A DNA stretch of 64,000 nucleotides, taken from assembly GCA_017380635.1 (NCBI GenBank), contig JAFODP010000014.1:186001-250000 (forward strand). The letters run 5' to 3'. Shown one piece after another: positions 26,901 to 34,989 of this stretch; positions within the stretch are counted from its first letter, which is position 1, and each line of letters starts with the position of its first letter. The position numbers were made by a program, and so were the translations under genes. Origin of the DNA: Bacteroidales bacterium. Lineage in GTDB: Bacteria; Bacteroidota; Bacteroidia; Bacteroidales; UBA1402. The notes beneath the pieces were generated by a model. It saw only the letters and a program-made list of their open reading frames with translations, had not been told where the DNA came from and did no database searches.

Positions 26901-28786
26901 ACACAACCTCTACCTACTTCAATAATGGCGGTTTGTATATCCCCGATGCGGCATTAAAGACATACCTCGTTAACAACTACGACGACGATGGTGATGCTGA
27001 GATTTCAATCGTTGAGGCAGACAATATCACTATGGTAAACTGCTCTGGCAAGGGTGTTACCGATTTGACAGGCTTGGAGTCTTGCACCAACCTCATGACG
27101 CTCAACTGCTCGAACAACAACATCACTACTATCAATTTGCCAAACCTTAAGCAACTCCGCACCCTCACTTGCAATGACAACCCTATCGAGCATATCAACC
27201 TCGATAACTGCGCAGCGTTGGAGTATCTCAACTTGCAGGGCGTAACCACTAATGCTATTAGCGGAACTGCGATCACGCTCAACAACTACACTCAGTCGGA
27301 AACTTTGTACTTTACAGCCAAGTTCACTCCGTTCACATCATTCACTGTGAGGAATACGCCCACTCTCACAACCTTGGAGTTCTATGGAGAGTTTACAGAT
27401 GTTGCCGTTACCAACAATACTGCGCTCACTTCGTTGGCATTCTATGCTCCTGTTGTTAATGCAACCTTGTCGCGCAATAGCGTATTGGAGGGTGTAGATG
27501 TTTCGGCACTCACAGACCTCCAAACCCTCGATGTAAAAAGGTGTAAGTTGCAGTCGCTCGATGTTACCAAGAACTTACGCCTTACATCTCTGGTTTGCTC
27601 AGAGAATGAACTCACATCGCTCGATGTAAGCAATAACACAGCTCTTGTTAAGTTTTACTGTAACAAAAACCAACTTCCGAAAATCAATGTTACGGCCAAT
27701 ACTGCATTGCAAATTTTGGACGTTTCTAGCAATTTATTATCAGCCTTGAATATTCGCAACAATACGGATATTACAAATCTCAATATTACAGACAACACAG
27801 AGATATCCATTGTTAATCTCCAGTACAACACCGCCATACAGTACTTGTATTGTGGAGGATTGTCAATAATTGAGTTAAATGTTACAACTATGCCGTTTCT
27901 TAAATCTTTGACATGTACCAATAATCGTCTACTTACAACTATTTGGGTGACCGCAACTCAAAAACCACAATTGACCATATCCAAAGATTTACACACTGTT
28001 GTATCATACTACGATAATGTTACTATTCCTGATTCTGCATTCAAAGCATATCTGATTAATAACTTTGATTCTGATAACAATGGAGAAATTAATGGAACAG
28101 AATCGTTAGGTGTTACTAGCATTAATTGTTCCAGTTTAGGAATTAGTGATTTAACAGGTATAGAAGCTTTTACCGATTTAACTTCGTTGCTTTGTTCCGG
28201 AAATAATATTACCCGCTTAAACCTTTCTCAAAATAAATTCTTGAAATCACTAACAATTGTGAATTGCACTCGGTTAACATCGGTTACAATGTACGAGGGT
28301 TTTACTTCTAACAATTGTACCATAACCTCTAATGGCACAAATAATAGTGGTCTAAGAATTAGTGATAGCAAGGGAACCAATTACCATTTTCTCGGTCAGT
28401 ATATAAACGAAGGTATTGTATGGAAAATCACAAATCAAGGCAGAAATGGTCAGGCAATAAAATTTAATATGTACATAAGTAGTATTAATGGTGGCGTTTA
28501 TCTCAATACCGTTAACTATAGCGATGCCAAAATATGGCTAGGTGAGTTAGGAAGTGGATGGAAACTTCCAACCGTAGGCCAACTGACTGATATTTATAAT
28601 AACAAGTCTGATGCTGATAATCTTTTAAAGACTTGTAATGCTGGCCGCCTTACCAATGATGAATTTTGGTCTTCGGAAGGCAATACCTCTGGTTCTGGTA
28701 TGTATATTGTAGATATGTACGATGGAAAGAAGACGTCGATAGTAAAAACTGGTCGTGCAGCGGTATTGGCAATAATGGATTTATAG
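23930..28786 (+). CDS. Giant surface lipoprotein: coiled coil, EF-hand/LRR modules, DUF1566/FISUMP-like end
   Basis: This 1618-residue protein opens with a lipoprotein signal ending at Cys18 (LATLVMLAGC). Residues about 20-545 are coiled coil; 333-455 hold repeated heptads of the form I-x-x-N-x-x-x, as in trimeric stalks with Asn in the core. At about 545-675 is an Ig-like segment beginning 'RIQSISFVPKYADGNA', as in the PL29 N-terminal-domain (DUF4988) proteins of Bacteroidetes. Three modules then start with an EF-hand-like 'IPDxxFK' stretch at residues 678, 1004 and 1366, each followed by Cys/Asn leucine-rich repeats ('LDCSYNKIASLNL'). Residues about 1480-1618 end in 'GWKLPTVGQLTDIYNN' and 'DEFWSSEGN', a DUF1566/FISUMP-like fold. 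The sequence becomes A/T rich from about 27650. A role in adhesion at the cell surface is inferred. Confidence 0.85.
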   Translation: MKKLFSLLLATLVMLAGCGEINDRIDSLENRLDDFENNQITTIEQQITAIKACIPNLEKADSDLKNYILALQTQAANLTTSITATNQKIDEMKKSLEADFDAEIAALITQLEGVKSEIEAELATLSTLIEQLQARDTELEGKIAELKKYVDSEISATKDWVEATFATLDQYNSLASEVATIKVDIEAVNVSLAKLESGIEQIVKDELGKAIESIKNDLIKSIATEITQDYTSAISTACQEITAAYTKAIKESIAIAETSMKEWVNKQLAGYYTIAETDAKLKVLQTALEDKITASQEYMEGMIADLDSAINKKVNANSKLIADLEDNLSLLAEEVAQNASDIISNTNTIEANAENIRKNALAILNNGSDIESNAELIAENKSLIAANNALIKDNQAAITLLQSQVSTNAQTIVTNATAISKNASDISANATQIANNAAAIANNLAAITTNAADIVALQEELVKTTKEITTAYKNAIETAITTLDGELRDALAEEVAAINATIEALTTRVAALEKEVKNIKVSIYNIQGDIATLQEQVAAILARIQSISFVPKYADGNATMYYTNSGGKITAGTATLDFELQPASTASELVAVWESALSAKAVYTLTRAAAGEFINLAIEGATAKDGILTVVISGAALDEAFFRSEISANVRVQVSDGNNQVASEYVNMVPWTTDNIAIPDENFKAVLLEAYDANEDGEISAEEAAGVTSLDVSATIPQIKSLEGIEYFVNLETLDCSYNKIASLNLASNTKLTAVSAATNSLESVVLPASVVALDLSNNKLSTVDVSKMKGLTSLNLSINKLASLNVSQNKELKELLCLKNELASLDVANLTLLTELNCSNNHIESLNLSKNTALTTLDVSKNALTTLDVTKCNLLVEFACNDNSLTKLYLGNQPSLSVLNCSANNLAELSLAGCSALTDLDCSKNALTALNIVPASKLQTLDCSTNALTMLDISNNADLTTLDCSGNPALVKLWVKDDAQQGAVAINKDNTTSTYFNNGGLYIPDAALKTYLVNNYDDDGDAEISIVEADNITMVNCSGKGVTDLTGLESCTNLMTLNCSNNNITTINLPNLKQLRTLTCNDNPIEHINLDNCAALEYLNLQGVTTNAISGTAITLNNYTQSETLYFTAKFTPFTSFTVRNTPTLTTLEFYGEFTDVAVTNNTALTSLAFYAPVVNATLSRNSVLEGVDVSALTDLQTLDVKRCKLQSLDVTKNLRLTSLVCSENELTSLDVSNNTALVKFYCNKNQLPKINVTANTALQILDVSSNLLSALNIRNNTDITNLNITDNTEISIVNLQYNTAIQYLYCGGLSIIELNVTTMPFLKSLTCTNNRLLTTIWVTATQKPQLTISKDLHTVVSYYDNVTIPDSAFKAYLINNFDSDNNGEINGTESLGVTSINCSSLGISDLTGIEAFTDLTSLLCSGNNITRLNLSQNKFLKSLTIVNCTRLTSVTMYEGFTSNNCTITSNGTNNSGLRISDSKGTNYHFLGQYINEGIVWKITNQGRNGQAIKFNMYISSINGGVYLNTVNYSDAKIWLGELGSGWKLPTVGQLTDIYNNKSDADNLLKTCNAGRLTNDEFWSSEGNTSGSGMYIVDMYDGKKTSIVKTGRAAVLAIMDL

Positions 28787-28924
28787 AAATCATAAATTAG
28801 AGTGATTGGCTTCTATTTAATTCACCCAGTATGTGGCACTATATAGTAAGTACTATTGAGATTTTCATACTTTGATATCGTGCGAGCTATCCTTATTTTT
28901 AATTTGAATTAACGATTTAACAAC

Positions 28925-28948
28925 GGTTGGTGGCTTTAACCACCAACC
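28925..28948. other. Perfect 9-bp hairpin in A/T-rich gap
   Basis: GGTTGGTGG and CCACCAACC form a stem with loop CTTTAA between the large lipoprotein and the small frame at 28988. It has no T tail in either direction, so an ordinary terminator is doubtful. The gap 28787-28987 also contains the palindrome ACTATATAGT and no other gene. Confidence 0.45.
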
Positions 28949-28987
28949 TTAAAATAAACTTATTATTAACTTAAAACTTTTACAACT

Positions 28988-29182
28988 ATGTTAGAAATGT
29001 ATTTGAGTATTTTAGATGCACTTATTGAAAAAGGTGAAGTAAAAAAGGGAGATGCGATTATTGACGAAACGAAAGGAAGGTTGATAGATTACATTTGTGA
29101 ATTATCACCTAGCACACCTTTTGAGAAAGGTCACATTGCTGCATATATAGAAAAGGTTTTTGAAGATAGGTATAATAACTAG
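28988..29182 (+). CDS. Small protein of unknown function
   Basis: A 64-residue frame starting MLEMYLSILDALIEKGEVKK. It is A/T rich like the surrounding segment and has an even charge spread and a helix-like hydrophobic pattern, so it is probably real. I recognise no domain. It follows the large lipoprotein by 200 bases in the same direction and is followed by a hairpin at its stop codon (29183-29202). Its partners are unknown. Confidence 0.45.
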   Translation: MLEMYLSILDALIEKGEVKKGDAIIDETKGRLIDYICELSPSTPFEKGHIAAYIEKVFEDRYNN

Positions 29183-29254
29183 ATTCAAATAATTCTTTGA
29201 ATAATCCGAATACAGAAATCGTCGATCGTAATTAGCGACCGACGATTTTCGTAT
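29183..29254. other. Two hairpins after the small protein
   Basis: ATTCAAA/TTTGAAT (29183-29202) lies right after the stop codon. A longer one pairs 29210-29228 with 29236-29254 over 16 of 19 positions, loop TAATTAG. Neither has a clear T tail. The rest of 29255-29403 shows only a 6-bp TCGATG/CATCGA hairpin and no gene I can support. Confidence 0.4.
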
Positions 29255-29403
29255 GCACCTGAAGGTTGAATACGCGATTATTGTTACACTGATTCTTAAA
29301 TCGATGCCGACACCATCGACGCAGTTAGGTTTGTCATCTGCCAAAGTATAATGGTATAGGGCTACGAAGTCGAGCGTTTTTCGTCGAAGGATGGAACAAT
29401 AAC

Positions 29404-29436
29404 AAAAAATTCCCAAAGAAATTCATCTTTGGGAAT
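29404..29436 (-). terminator. Terminator of higBA
   Basis: ATTCCCAAAGA (29409-29419) and TCTTTGGGAAT (29426-29436) form a perfect 11-bp stem with a 6-base loop. On the minus strand a T run follows. The plus side also has T's (ATTGTTTTTT), so it may work both ways. Confidence 0.8.
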
Positions 29437-29458
29437 ATTGTTTTTTCTGAATTGCTAA

Positions 29459-29827
29459 TTAGCAAACGCCGAGCACTATGGCTGCATCAATAGACAAGTT
29501 GATGCAGATAGCTCGTGCCACCTGTAGGGTGGGCTCTCGTTTTCCTGTAAGGATTTCGTTCAGGCGAGATGCCGAGATGCCAATCAAATCGGCCATTGCT
29601 TTTTGCGTGAGTTTCATTTCGTACATGCGAAGACGAAGGACGTCAATTAGGCTTGGCGCCTCAACGGGATAATGAGCATCGTCATAATCTGCCACAAGAT
29701 TTGATAAAAGCACCAATTCTACAGAGTGGATATCGTCTTCGGGAGTATCCTCTGTTACAAGCGGCAAAAGTTCTTCGATACGAGCCATTGCTGCCTGATA
29801 CTGTTTTTCTGATTCAATGCGTGTCAT
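29459..29827 (-). CDS. higA: HigA-type antitoxin (XRE helix-turn-helix)
   Basis: This 122-residue protein has an acidic N-terminal half ('LLPLVTEDTPEDDIHSVELV') and a C-terminal HTH 'LTQKAMADLIGISASRLNEI' followed by 'LTGKREPTLQVARAICINL'. That order is typical of HigA antitoxins that follow the toxin gene. The ATG at 29827 overlaps the toxin stop as ATGA; an earlier in-frame start would overlap further. It should neutralise HigB and repress the operon by binding its promoter. Confidence 0.85.
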   Translation of the reverse strand: MTRIESEKQYQAAMARIEELLPLVTEDTPEDDIHSVELVLLSNLVADYDDAHYPVEAPSLIDVLRLRMYEMKLTQKAMADLIGISASRLNEILTGKREPTLQVARAICINLSIDAAIVLGVC

Positions 29828-30120
29828 AGCTCTGAACAATCTTTAATGTTATCGTATTCTTTGTGTGTACCTATAAAACGAATGTAAACCATTTTTATTT
29901 TGAACTTAATCAAAGCCACAAGTCGGTAGTCATTACCTTTTATGTTGAACACAAATCTTTGGTTGCCTACGGCGTCAACACTATTGAAGGTCTTTTTGAT
30001 GTCGGCAAACGATTCCCAATTTGCCTTTTCGGTTTTGTGAAACCACTCCTCGATGGCGCTTTTGGCATCGGCATACTTTGTATAGAACATAACTAAGGTT
30101 CTGTGTGCAATGATTCTCAT
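29824..30120 (-). CDS. higB: HigB-type toxin (RelE-like mRNA interferase)
   Basis: This 98-residue basic protein matches the HigB toxin family: 'MRIIAHRTLVMFYTKYADAK' at the start, 'WFHKTEKANWESFADIKKTF', 'NQRFVFNIKGNDYRLVALIK' and 'YIRFIGTHKEYDNI'. Family members cut mRNA on the ribosome. As usual for higBA the toxin comes first and overlaps the antitoxin by four bases. A promoter lies at 30141-30171 and a terminator after higA, so it is a complete, self-contained module. Activity is inferred. Confidence 0.9.
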   Translation of the reverse strand: MRIIAHRTLVMFYTKYADAKSAIEEWFHKTEKANWESFADIKKTFNSVDAVGNQRFVFNIKGNDYRLVALIKFKIKMVYIRFIGTHKEYDNIKDCSEL

Positions 30121-30140
30121 TCGTTCAAGGTTTTGGTGTG

Positions 30141-30171
30141 CAAAGATGATATAAAAATTCCCAAAAGCAAA
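30141..30171 (-). promoter_or_regulatory. Promoter of higBA
   Basis: On the minus strand TTTG (30171-30168), 19 bases, CATCTTTG (30148-30141), one base off the consensus. Autoregulation by HigA is expected from the family; I see no obvious operator. Confidence 0.55.
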
Positions 30172-30230
30172 ATAAAATTACATTATTTGTATTATATTAG
30201 GTGTTTTTGATGGTCGGACAGATTGGATTT

Positions 30231-30264
30231 AGAAAAGCAGCGAGTCGCTGCAAAGCGACTCGCT
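30231..30264 (-). terminator. Terminator of rubrerythrin
   Basis: AGCGAGTCGC (30239-30248) pairs perfectly with GCGACTCGCT (30255-30264), loop TGCAAA. On the minus strand it is followed by TGCTTTTC. It lies 57 bases after the rubrerythrin stop and forms the right edge of the accessory region. Confidence 0.7.
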
Positions 30265-30320
30265 TATGGTTTGTTGCAACTTGACGGCCGAGCGTCTTTT
30301 TGGTCTGAAGACCATGCAAT

Positions 30321-30893
30321 TTAGAAATTGTCGGCCAAAACTTCGAAGTGGGCTTGTGCGTGTTTGCAAGCGGGGCACAATTGAGGAGCTTCGATGTCTT
30401 CGGTAACGAAACCGCAGTTGCGACATTTCCAGAAAATCTTGCCGTCCTTTTTAAATACGGTGTGTTCCAATACGTTTTGCAACAATTTGCGATAGCGAGC
30501 TTCGTGATGAGCTTCTACCGTGGCAATCTGACGGAAACGTTCGGCGATTTCGGGGAACCCTTCTTCGTCGGCAATCTTGGCAAATTCGGGATAGAGGATG
30601 CTCCATTCTTCGTTTTCGCCATTGGCAGCAGCTTCCAGGTTTTCGATGGTGGTACCGATTTTGCCGGCAGGATAAGCAGCCGTAATGGTCACTTCGCCAC
30701 CTTCCAAAAATTTAAAGAAAACCTTGGCGTGTTCTTTTTCGTTCAAGGCGGTTTCTTGGAAAATGCCACAAATTTGTTCGTATCCTTCTTTCTTAGCCAC
30801 GCTGGCAAAATAATCGTAGCGAGTGCGTGCCTGAGACTCACCTGCGAAAGCTTTCAGCAAGTTTTGTTCGGTTTTTGTTCCTTTAATGCTCAT
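30321..30893 (-). CDS. rbr: Rubrerythrin
   Basis: This 190-residue protein has an N-terminal four-helix diiron domain ('[20 protein letters not shown]', '[20 protein letters not shown]', '[13 protein letters not shown]') and a C-terminal rubredoxin domain ('CRNCGFV' and '[18 protein letters not shown]'). It reduces hydrogen peroxide in anaerobes. I take the ATG at 30893 because the longer frame has no standard N-terminus and the promoter is at 30929-30958. Complete and of normal length. Confidence 0.97.
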   Translation of the reverse strand: MSIKGTKTEQNLLKAFAGESQARTRYDYFASVAKKEGYEQICGIFQETALNEKEHAKVFFKFLEGGEVTITAAYPAGKIGTTIENLEAAANGENEEWSILYPEFAKIADEEGFPEIAERFRQIATVEAHHEARYRKLLQNVLEHTVFKKDGKIFWKCRNCGFVTEDIEAPQLCPACKHAQAHFEVLADNF

Positions 30894-30928
30894 AATTATA
30901 ACGTTTTTGAGTGATTTTATTGATGGGA

Positions 30929-30958
30929 CAAAACTACGATTTTTCCCGATGAAAACAA
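30929..30958 (-). promoter_or_regulatory. Promoter of rubrerythrin
   Basis: Minus strand TTG (30958-30956), 19 bases, TAGTTTTG (30936-30929). RNA would start near 30922. Confidence 0.6.
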
Positions 30959-31038
30959 TGATTTTGAAAATCATTTGTCCCCAAATATGAATTTTTACCA
31001 CTTTATAAGGTTTTTTCTCACAATTGCCCTTGGCACTA

Positions 31039-31069
31039 TTGCCAGACCTGATGGTAGACCATACTTTTG
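31039..31069 (+). promoter_or_regulatory. Promoter of the acyl-CoA ligase
   Basis: TTG (31039-31041), 20 bases, TACTTTTG (31062-31069), with the ATG 23 bases downstream. Confidence 0.62.
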
Positions 31070-31091
31070 CCACGATTTTTGATACAAAATT

Positions 31092-32726
31092 ATGAGTAAA
31101 CATTTTTTAGCTTATTTGGAAGAATCCATCAAGTCGTACTGGGACAAGCCCGTTATGAGCGATATTGATGGTGATACGCGTTTAACTTATGCGTCTTTTT
31201 CGAACGAAATCTATCGTTTGCATGTGTTTTTCGATTCAATCGGGGTTCAAAAGGGAGATAAGGTAGCTCTGTGCTCCGGCAACTGCGCCAACTGGGCTTT
31301 GAGCTTTATGGCTGTTGCTGCTTGTCAAGGAGTAGTGGTATCTATCTTGCCCGATTTCAAACCCGAAAGTATACATAGCTTGGTAAATCACTCAGAAGCC
31401 AAGTTGCTTATCGTTAATCCCAGAATTTTCGCCACACTCAAGCCCGAAGAAATGCCCGCTTTGCAGGCCATCATCTCGATGAAAGACTTTAGCTTGTTGG
31501 CTTCGAAAGACGAAAACGTGGCTAAGGCTCACGACAGCTGGGATGCCGATTTCAAAGCAAAATATCCCAATGGTATCAGCAAGGAAGATGTTGATTTCCC
31601 GAAAGATAACCAAGAAGACCTTTGTCTTATCAATTATACCTCAGGTACTACCAGCGATCCTAAGGGCGTAATGATTACTTACGAAAACATCAGTGCCAAT
31701 ACACAGTTCGCTTTGGAAACCGTTATCATTCATCCGGGCGATACTTTGGTGTCGATGTTGCCTTTGGCTCACATGTTCGGTTTGGAATTCGAATTCATCT
31801 ATCCTGTATCGGGTGGTGCGCACGTACACTTCTTGAGCAAAACGCCTGCAGCTCCCGTGCTGATGAAATCTTTTGCCGACGTGAAGCCTTTTATGTTCCT
31901 CACCGTACCTTTGGTTATCGAAAAGATTTTCAAGAAAGCTGTATTCCCCAAGATCAACAAGCCTATCATGAAGATTTTGTGGCATACTCCCGGTATTGGT
32001 CGTGTTATCAAGAATACTATCAGAAAGAAATTGATGACCACTTTTGGCGGCAATTTGCGTTATCTTATCGTGGGTGGCGCCGCTTTGTCTACCGAAGTGG
32101 AAAACTGCTTGAGAGCTATCAAGTTCCCTTATTGCGTGGGTTATGGTATGACCGAATGTGCTCCGCTTATTACCTATAAAGACTGGAGTGAATTCAAGAA
32201 AGGTTCATGCGGTGCCATCGTCGATCGTATGCAGTTGAAGATCGATTCGAGCAATCCTCGCAAGGAAGTTGGCGAAATTATGGTGAAAGGTGCCCATGTG
32301 ATGCAGGGTTATTACAAGAATCCTACCGCAACGAAAGCTGTGCTTACCGAAGACGGCTGGTTGCGTACCGGAGACTTAGGTGTGGTTGATAAGCATGGCA
32401 ACCTTTTCATCAGAGGTCGTAGCAAGAATATGATTTTGGGTCCTTCCGGCCAGAATATCTATCCCGAAGAATTGGAAGACAAGATCAACTCGATGCCTAT
32501 GGTGGTGGAATCTATCGTATTGCAACGCAATGGCAGCCTAGTGGCTTTGGTTTTCCCCGATTACGATGGCGCCGGCGACACCGATTTGAAGGCCTTGATG
32601 GAACAGAATCGTTTGGCTGTGAATAAGGTAGTGCCCAATTTCTGCCAGATCAAATCGATCGAATTGGTAGAAAACGAATTTGAAAAAACCCCGAAACGTA
32701 GTATCAAACGTTTCTTATACAAATAA
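31092..32726 (+). CDS. AMP-binding long-chain fatty acid--CoA ligase
   Basis: This 544-residue protein belongs to the adenylate-forming family. It has the P-loop '[13 protein letters not shown]', '[11 protein letters not shown]', 'RTGDLG', 'GRSKNMI' and the C-terminal lysine in '[13 protein letters not shown]'. These enzymes activate fatty acids as acyl-AMP and then acyl-CoA. Hydrophobic segments in the middle fit membrane association. It is slightly short for the FadD group. It is divergent from rubrerythrin. The chain length of its substrate cannot be read. Confidence 0.9.
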   Translation: MSKHFLAYLEESIKSYWDKPVMSDIDGDTRLTYASFSNEIYRLHVFFDSIGVQKGDKVALCSGNCANWALSFMAVAACQGVVVSILPDFKPESIHSLVNHSEAKLLIVNPRIFATLKPEEMPALQAIISMKDFSLLASKDENVAKAHDSWDADFKAKYPNGISKEDVDFPKDNQEDLCLINYTSGTTSDPKGVMITYENISANTQFALETVIIHPGDTLVSMLPLAHMFGLEFEFIYPVSGGAHVHFLSKTPAAPVLMKSFADVKPFMFLTVPLVIEKIFKKAVFPKINKPIMKILWHTPGIGRVIKNTIRKKLMTTFGGNLRYLIVGGAALSTEVENCLRAIKFPYCVGYGMTECAPLITYKDWSEFKKGSCGAIVDRMQLKIDSSNPRKEVGEIMVKGAHVMQGYYKNPTATKAVLTEDGWLRTGDLGVVDKHGNLFIRGRSKNMILGPSGQNIYPEELEDKINSMPMVVESIVLQRNGSLVALVFPDYDGAGDTDLKALMEQNRLAVNKVVPNFCQIKSIELVENEFEKTPKRSIKRFLYK

Positions 32727-32912
32727 GCAAAAAAAAGATTCTCGGGTTTTGTGAAAAACTTGGGGTTCACAAGGGGAAACGTTCTGTGAAGCGCGTTGAA
32801 CCTTTACTAAGATTGAATGGAAATTAAAAGAGTGAGTGCGAAGGCGGATTGTTTCGACAGTCTGTCTTCGCCGTTTTTATGGATTTCTGCTCGAAAATTC
32901 TAAGAAAGCATG

Positions 32913-32920
32913 TACATTTG
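32913..32920 (+). promoter_or_regulatory. -7 box before rmuC
   Basis: TACATTTG, exact TAnnTTTG, 29 bases before the rmuC ATG. Confidence 0.5.
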
Positions 32921-32948
32921 CAACCAACAATCTTAAATACTTAAGTAT

Positions 32949-34175
32949 ATGGAATACATTCTCTTAGCTCTTCTTTTAGTCGTGCTTGTTTTGTTGTTGA
33001 TGCTCTTGTTGCGTCCTCAGCAGCAGATAGATACACAAGTTATTGCCGATAGCGTGTCCAAAGACCAAAGCCAATTGCGACAGGAAATCAACAGTAATTT
33101 GATGAGCCAAATTGGCACGCTGAGTCAGACTTTGAACGCCGCGCAGGAAAGCGCTTCGAAAGCGCAACGTGAAAATCTGAAAGATATCAGCAATCATTTT
33201 CTGCAATTGCGTCAGGAAGTGACGGAGAATCTGGAAAATGTTCGCAAAAGCATGGACGATCGTTTGCGCGATATCCAGCAATCCGTCGATGAAAAACTGC
33301 AAAAAACGCTCGAAGACAAAATGACCAATTCTTTCAAAATGGTGAGCGAACGATTGGAACAAGTGTATAAAGGTTTGGGCGAAATGCAGCATATTGCTTC
33401 CAGCGTGGGCGATTTGAAAAAAGTGCTGTCGAACACCAAAACGCGCGGTATCGTGGGTGAAATTCAGCTCGATGCCATCTTGCAAGAAATCTTGACGCCC
33501 GACCAATACGACAAAGATGTGGCCACGCGTCCCGGCAGCAGCGAGAGAGTGGAATTTGCTATCAAACTGCCTGGAAACGAAGCCGGTGGAAGTGTTTATC
33601 TGCCCATCGATGCGAAATTTCCCGGCGAAACCTACGCGGCTTTGCAGGATGCTTACATGGGCGGCGACAAGACTCAGATCGATTTGGCTTACAAGAACTT
33701 GGAAATTTTTATCAAGCAATCGGCCAAGAGTATACGCGAAAAGTACGTGGAACCGCCTTACACCACCAATTTTGCCATCTTGTTTTTGCCTTTCGAAGGC
33801 TTGTATGCCGAAGTGGTGAACCGCAATCTAATCGAAGTGTTGCAGCGCGAATATGCCGTGAATATTGCCGGACCATCCACCATGGCGGCTATGTTGAATG
33901 CTTTGCAGATGGGCTTCCGTACCTTGCAGATCCAAAAACGTAGCGATGAAGTTTGGAAAACCTTGTCGGCAGTGAAAACCGAATTCGAGACTTTCGGTGC
34001 CGTTTTCAAGAAAGCACAAGACCGCATCAAGCAACTCGATCAGGAAATGGATAAATTGGTGGGCACGCGTTCACGCGCCATCGAAAGAAAGCTGCGTGGC
34101 GTACAAAGCATCGAACTGGATCAGGCCGACCGCATTATCGACATCAACGGCAACGATCTGGCTTTGGATGAATAA
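32949..34175 (+). CDS. rmuC: DNA recombination protein RmuC
   Basis: This 408-residue protein starts with a single membrane helix (ILLALLLVVLVLLLMLLL), then a coiled coil (about residues 30-150), then the RmuC nuclease-like domain with 'GIVGEIQLDAILQEILTP' and 'YLPIDAKFPGETYAALQDAY'. RmuC limits inversions at short inverted repeats in E. coli. It is transcribed alone and ends in a shared terminator with marC. Confidence 0.93.
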   Translation: MEYILLALLLVVLVLLLMLLLRPQQQIDTQVIADSVSKDQSQLRQEINSNLMSQIGTLSQTLNAAQESASKAQRENLKDISNHFLQLRQEVTENLENVRKSMDDRLRDIQQSVDEKLQKTLEDKMTNSFKMVSERLEQVYKGLGEMQHIASSVGDLKKVLSNTKTRGIVGEIQLDAILQEILTPDQYDKDVATRPGSSERVEFAIKLPGNEAGGSVYLPIDAKFPGETYAALQDAYMGGDKTQIDLAYKNLEIFIKQSAKSIREKYVEPPYTTNFAILFLPFEGLYAEVVNRNLIEVLQREYAVNIAGPSTMAAMLNALQMGFRTLQIQKRSDEVWKTLSAVKTEFETFGAVFKKAQDRIKQLDQEMDKLVGTRSRAIERKLRGVQSIELDQADRIIDINGNDLALDE

Positions 34176-34230
34176 GCTCATGCGAGCGACGACGTTTGCT
34201 GCATCGCGAATCTTCAAAGATTTGCTAACG

Positions 34231-34275
34231 AAAAAAGCCGAGTTAATCTGATGTGATCAACTCGGCATTTATTTT
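34231..34275. terminator. Shared terminator between rmuC and marC
   Basis: GCCGAGTTAATC (34237-34248) pairs with GATCAACTCGGC (34255-34266), 11 of 12 positions. T-rich ATTTATTTT follows on the plus side and a run of six T on the minus side. Confidence 0.85.
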
Positions 34276-34291
34276 GTGGAAAAATTGATTA

Positions 34292-34870
34292 TCAGAACAA
34301 TTGGCCGATGTTAGAAGCGAAAAGCTTCACAGAAATGGCCAACAGAATGATACCGAAGAATTTACGTGAAATGTAGATACCACCTTTTCCTAAAACGCGT
34401 TCGAATCCGTGCAACATTTTCAGTACCAAATAGATAACTATCATGTTGGCAACCAATGCAATGAGAATGTTGATGGTTTGGTATTCGGCTTTCAGTGAAA
34501 TGAGTGTGGTGAACGAACCGGCTCCGCAAATGAGCGGGAACACCAGTGGCACCATGGTAGACATGCCTTCGGGCGAGTTTTCGTAGTGGAACATCTGGAT
34601 GTCGAAAATCATTTCTACGCCCACCGCAAAGATAACGATGGCACCGGCGATAGCAAACGACTGGATATCAACACCGAAGAGTGAAAGAATGTAGTCTCCG
34701 ATAAAAAGGAAAATGGTAGAAATCAGCAAGGAGATAATTGCCACTTTGTTGGCCGGAATCTGTCCTCTTTTTTGCTTGATGTCGATAATGATGGGAATTG
34801 ATCCGAAAATGTCAAAAATAGCGAAGAGTACCACGAATGCTCCAGCAATCTCTTTAAAACTCAGTTCCAT
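34292..34870 (-). CDS. MarC family integral membrane protein
   Basis: This 192-residue protein has six hydrophobic helices and MarC motifs: 'FVVLFAIFDIFGSIPIIIDI', 'GMSTMVPLVFPLICGAGSFT' and 'FFGIILLAISVKLFASNIGQ'. The family is widespread, with no settled function; the early link with drug resistance was not confirmed. A -7 box TACTTTTG lies at 34911-34918. Confidence 0.92.
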   Translation of the reverse strand: MELSFKEIAGAFVVLFAIFDIFGSIPIIIDIKQKRGQIPANKVAIISLLISTIFLFIGDYILSLFGVDIQSFAIAGAIVIFAVGVEMIFDIQMFHYENSPEGMSTMVPLVFPLICGAGSFTTLISLKAEYQTINILIALVANMIVIYLVLKMLHGFERVLGKGGIYISRKFFGIILLAISVKLFASNIGQLF

Positions 34871-34910
34871 AATCTCTTAATTTTATTAAAAACGGCTTTA
34901 GAATTTTCGG

Positions 34911-34918
34911 CAAAAGTA
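34911..34918 (-). promoter_or_regulatory. -7 box of the marC promoter
   Basis: Plus strand CAAAAGTA is TACTTTTG on the minus strand, 41 bases before the start codon. No clear -33 box. Confidence 0.5.
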
Positions 34919-34989
34919 AGTCAAGATTGAAAAAGTTGTACTACTTTCGCGAAAAATATTTTTAAAATCAATAATTAAGTTCTATTTAT

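Noticed and set aside
28660..28786. Variable repeat of a diversity-generating retroelement
   Set aside because: No reverse transcriptase or template repeat in the window, and no AAY enrichment.
29105..29416. 103-codon minus-strand frame
   Set aside because: It overlaps the small gene at 28988, several hairpins and the higBA terminator. The protein reads as low-quality sequence with no domain.
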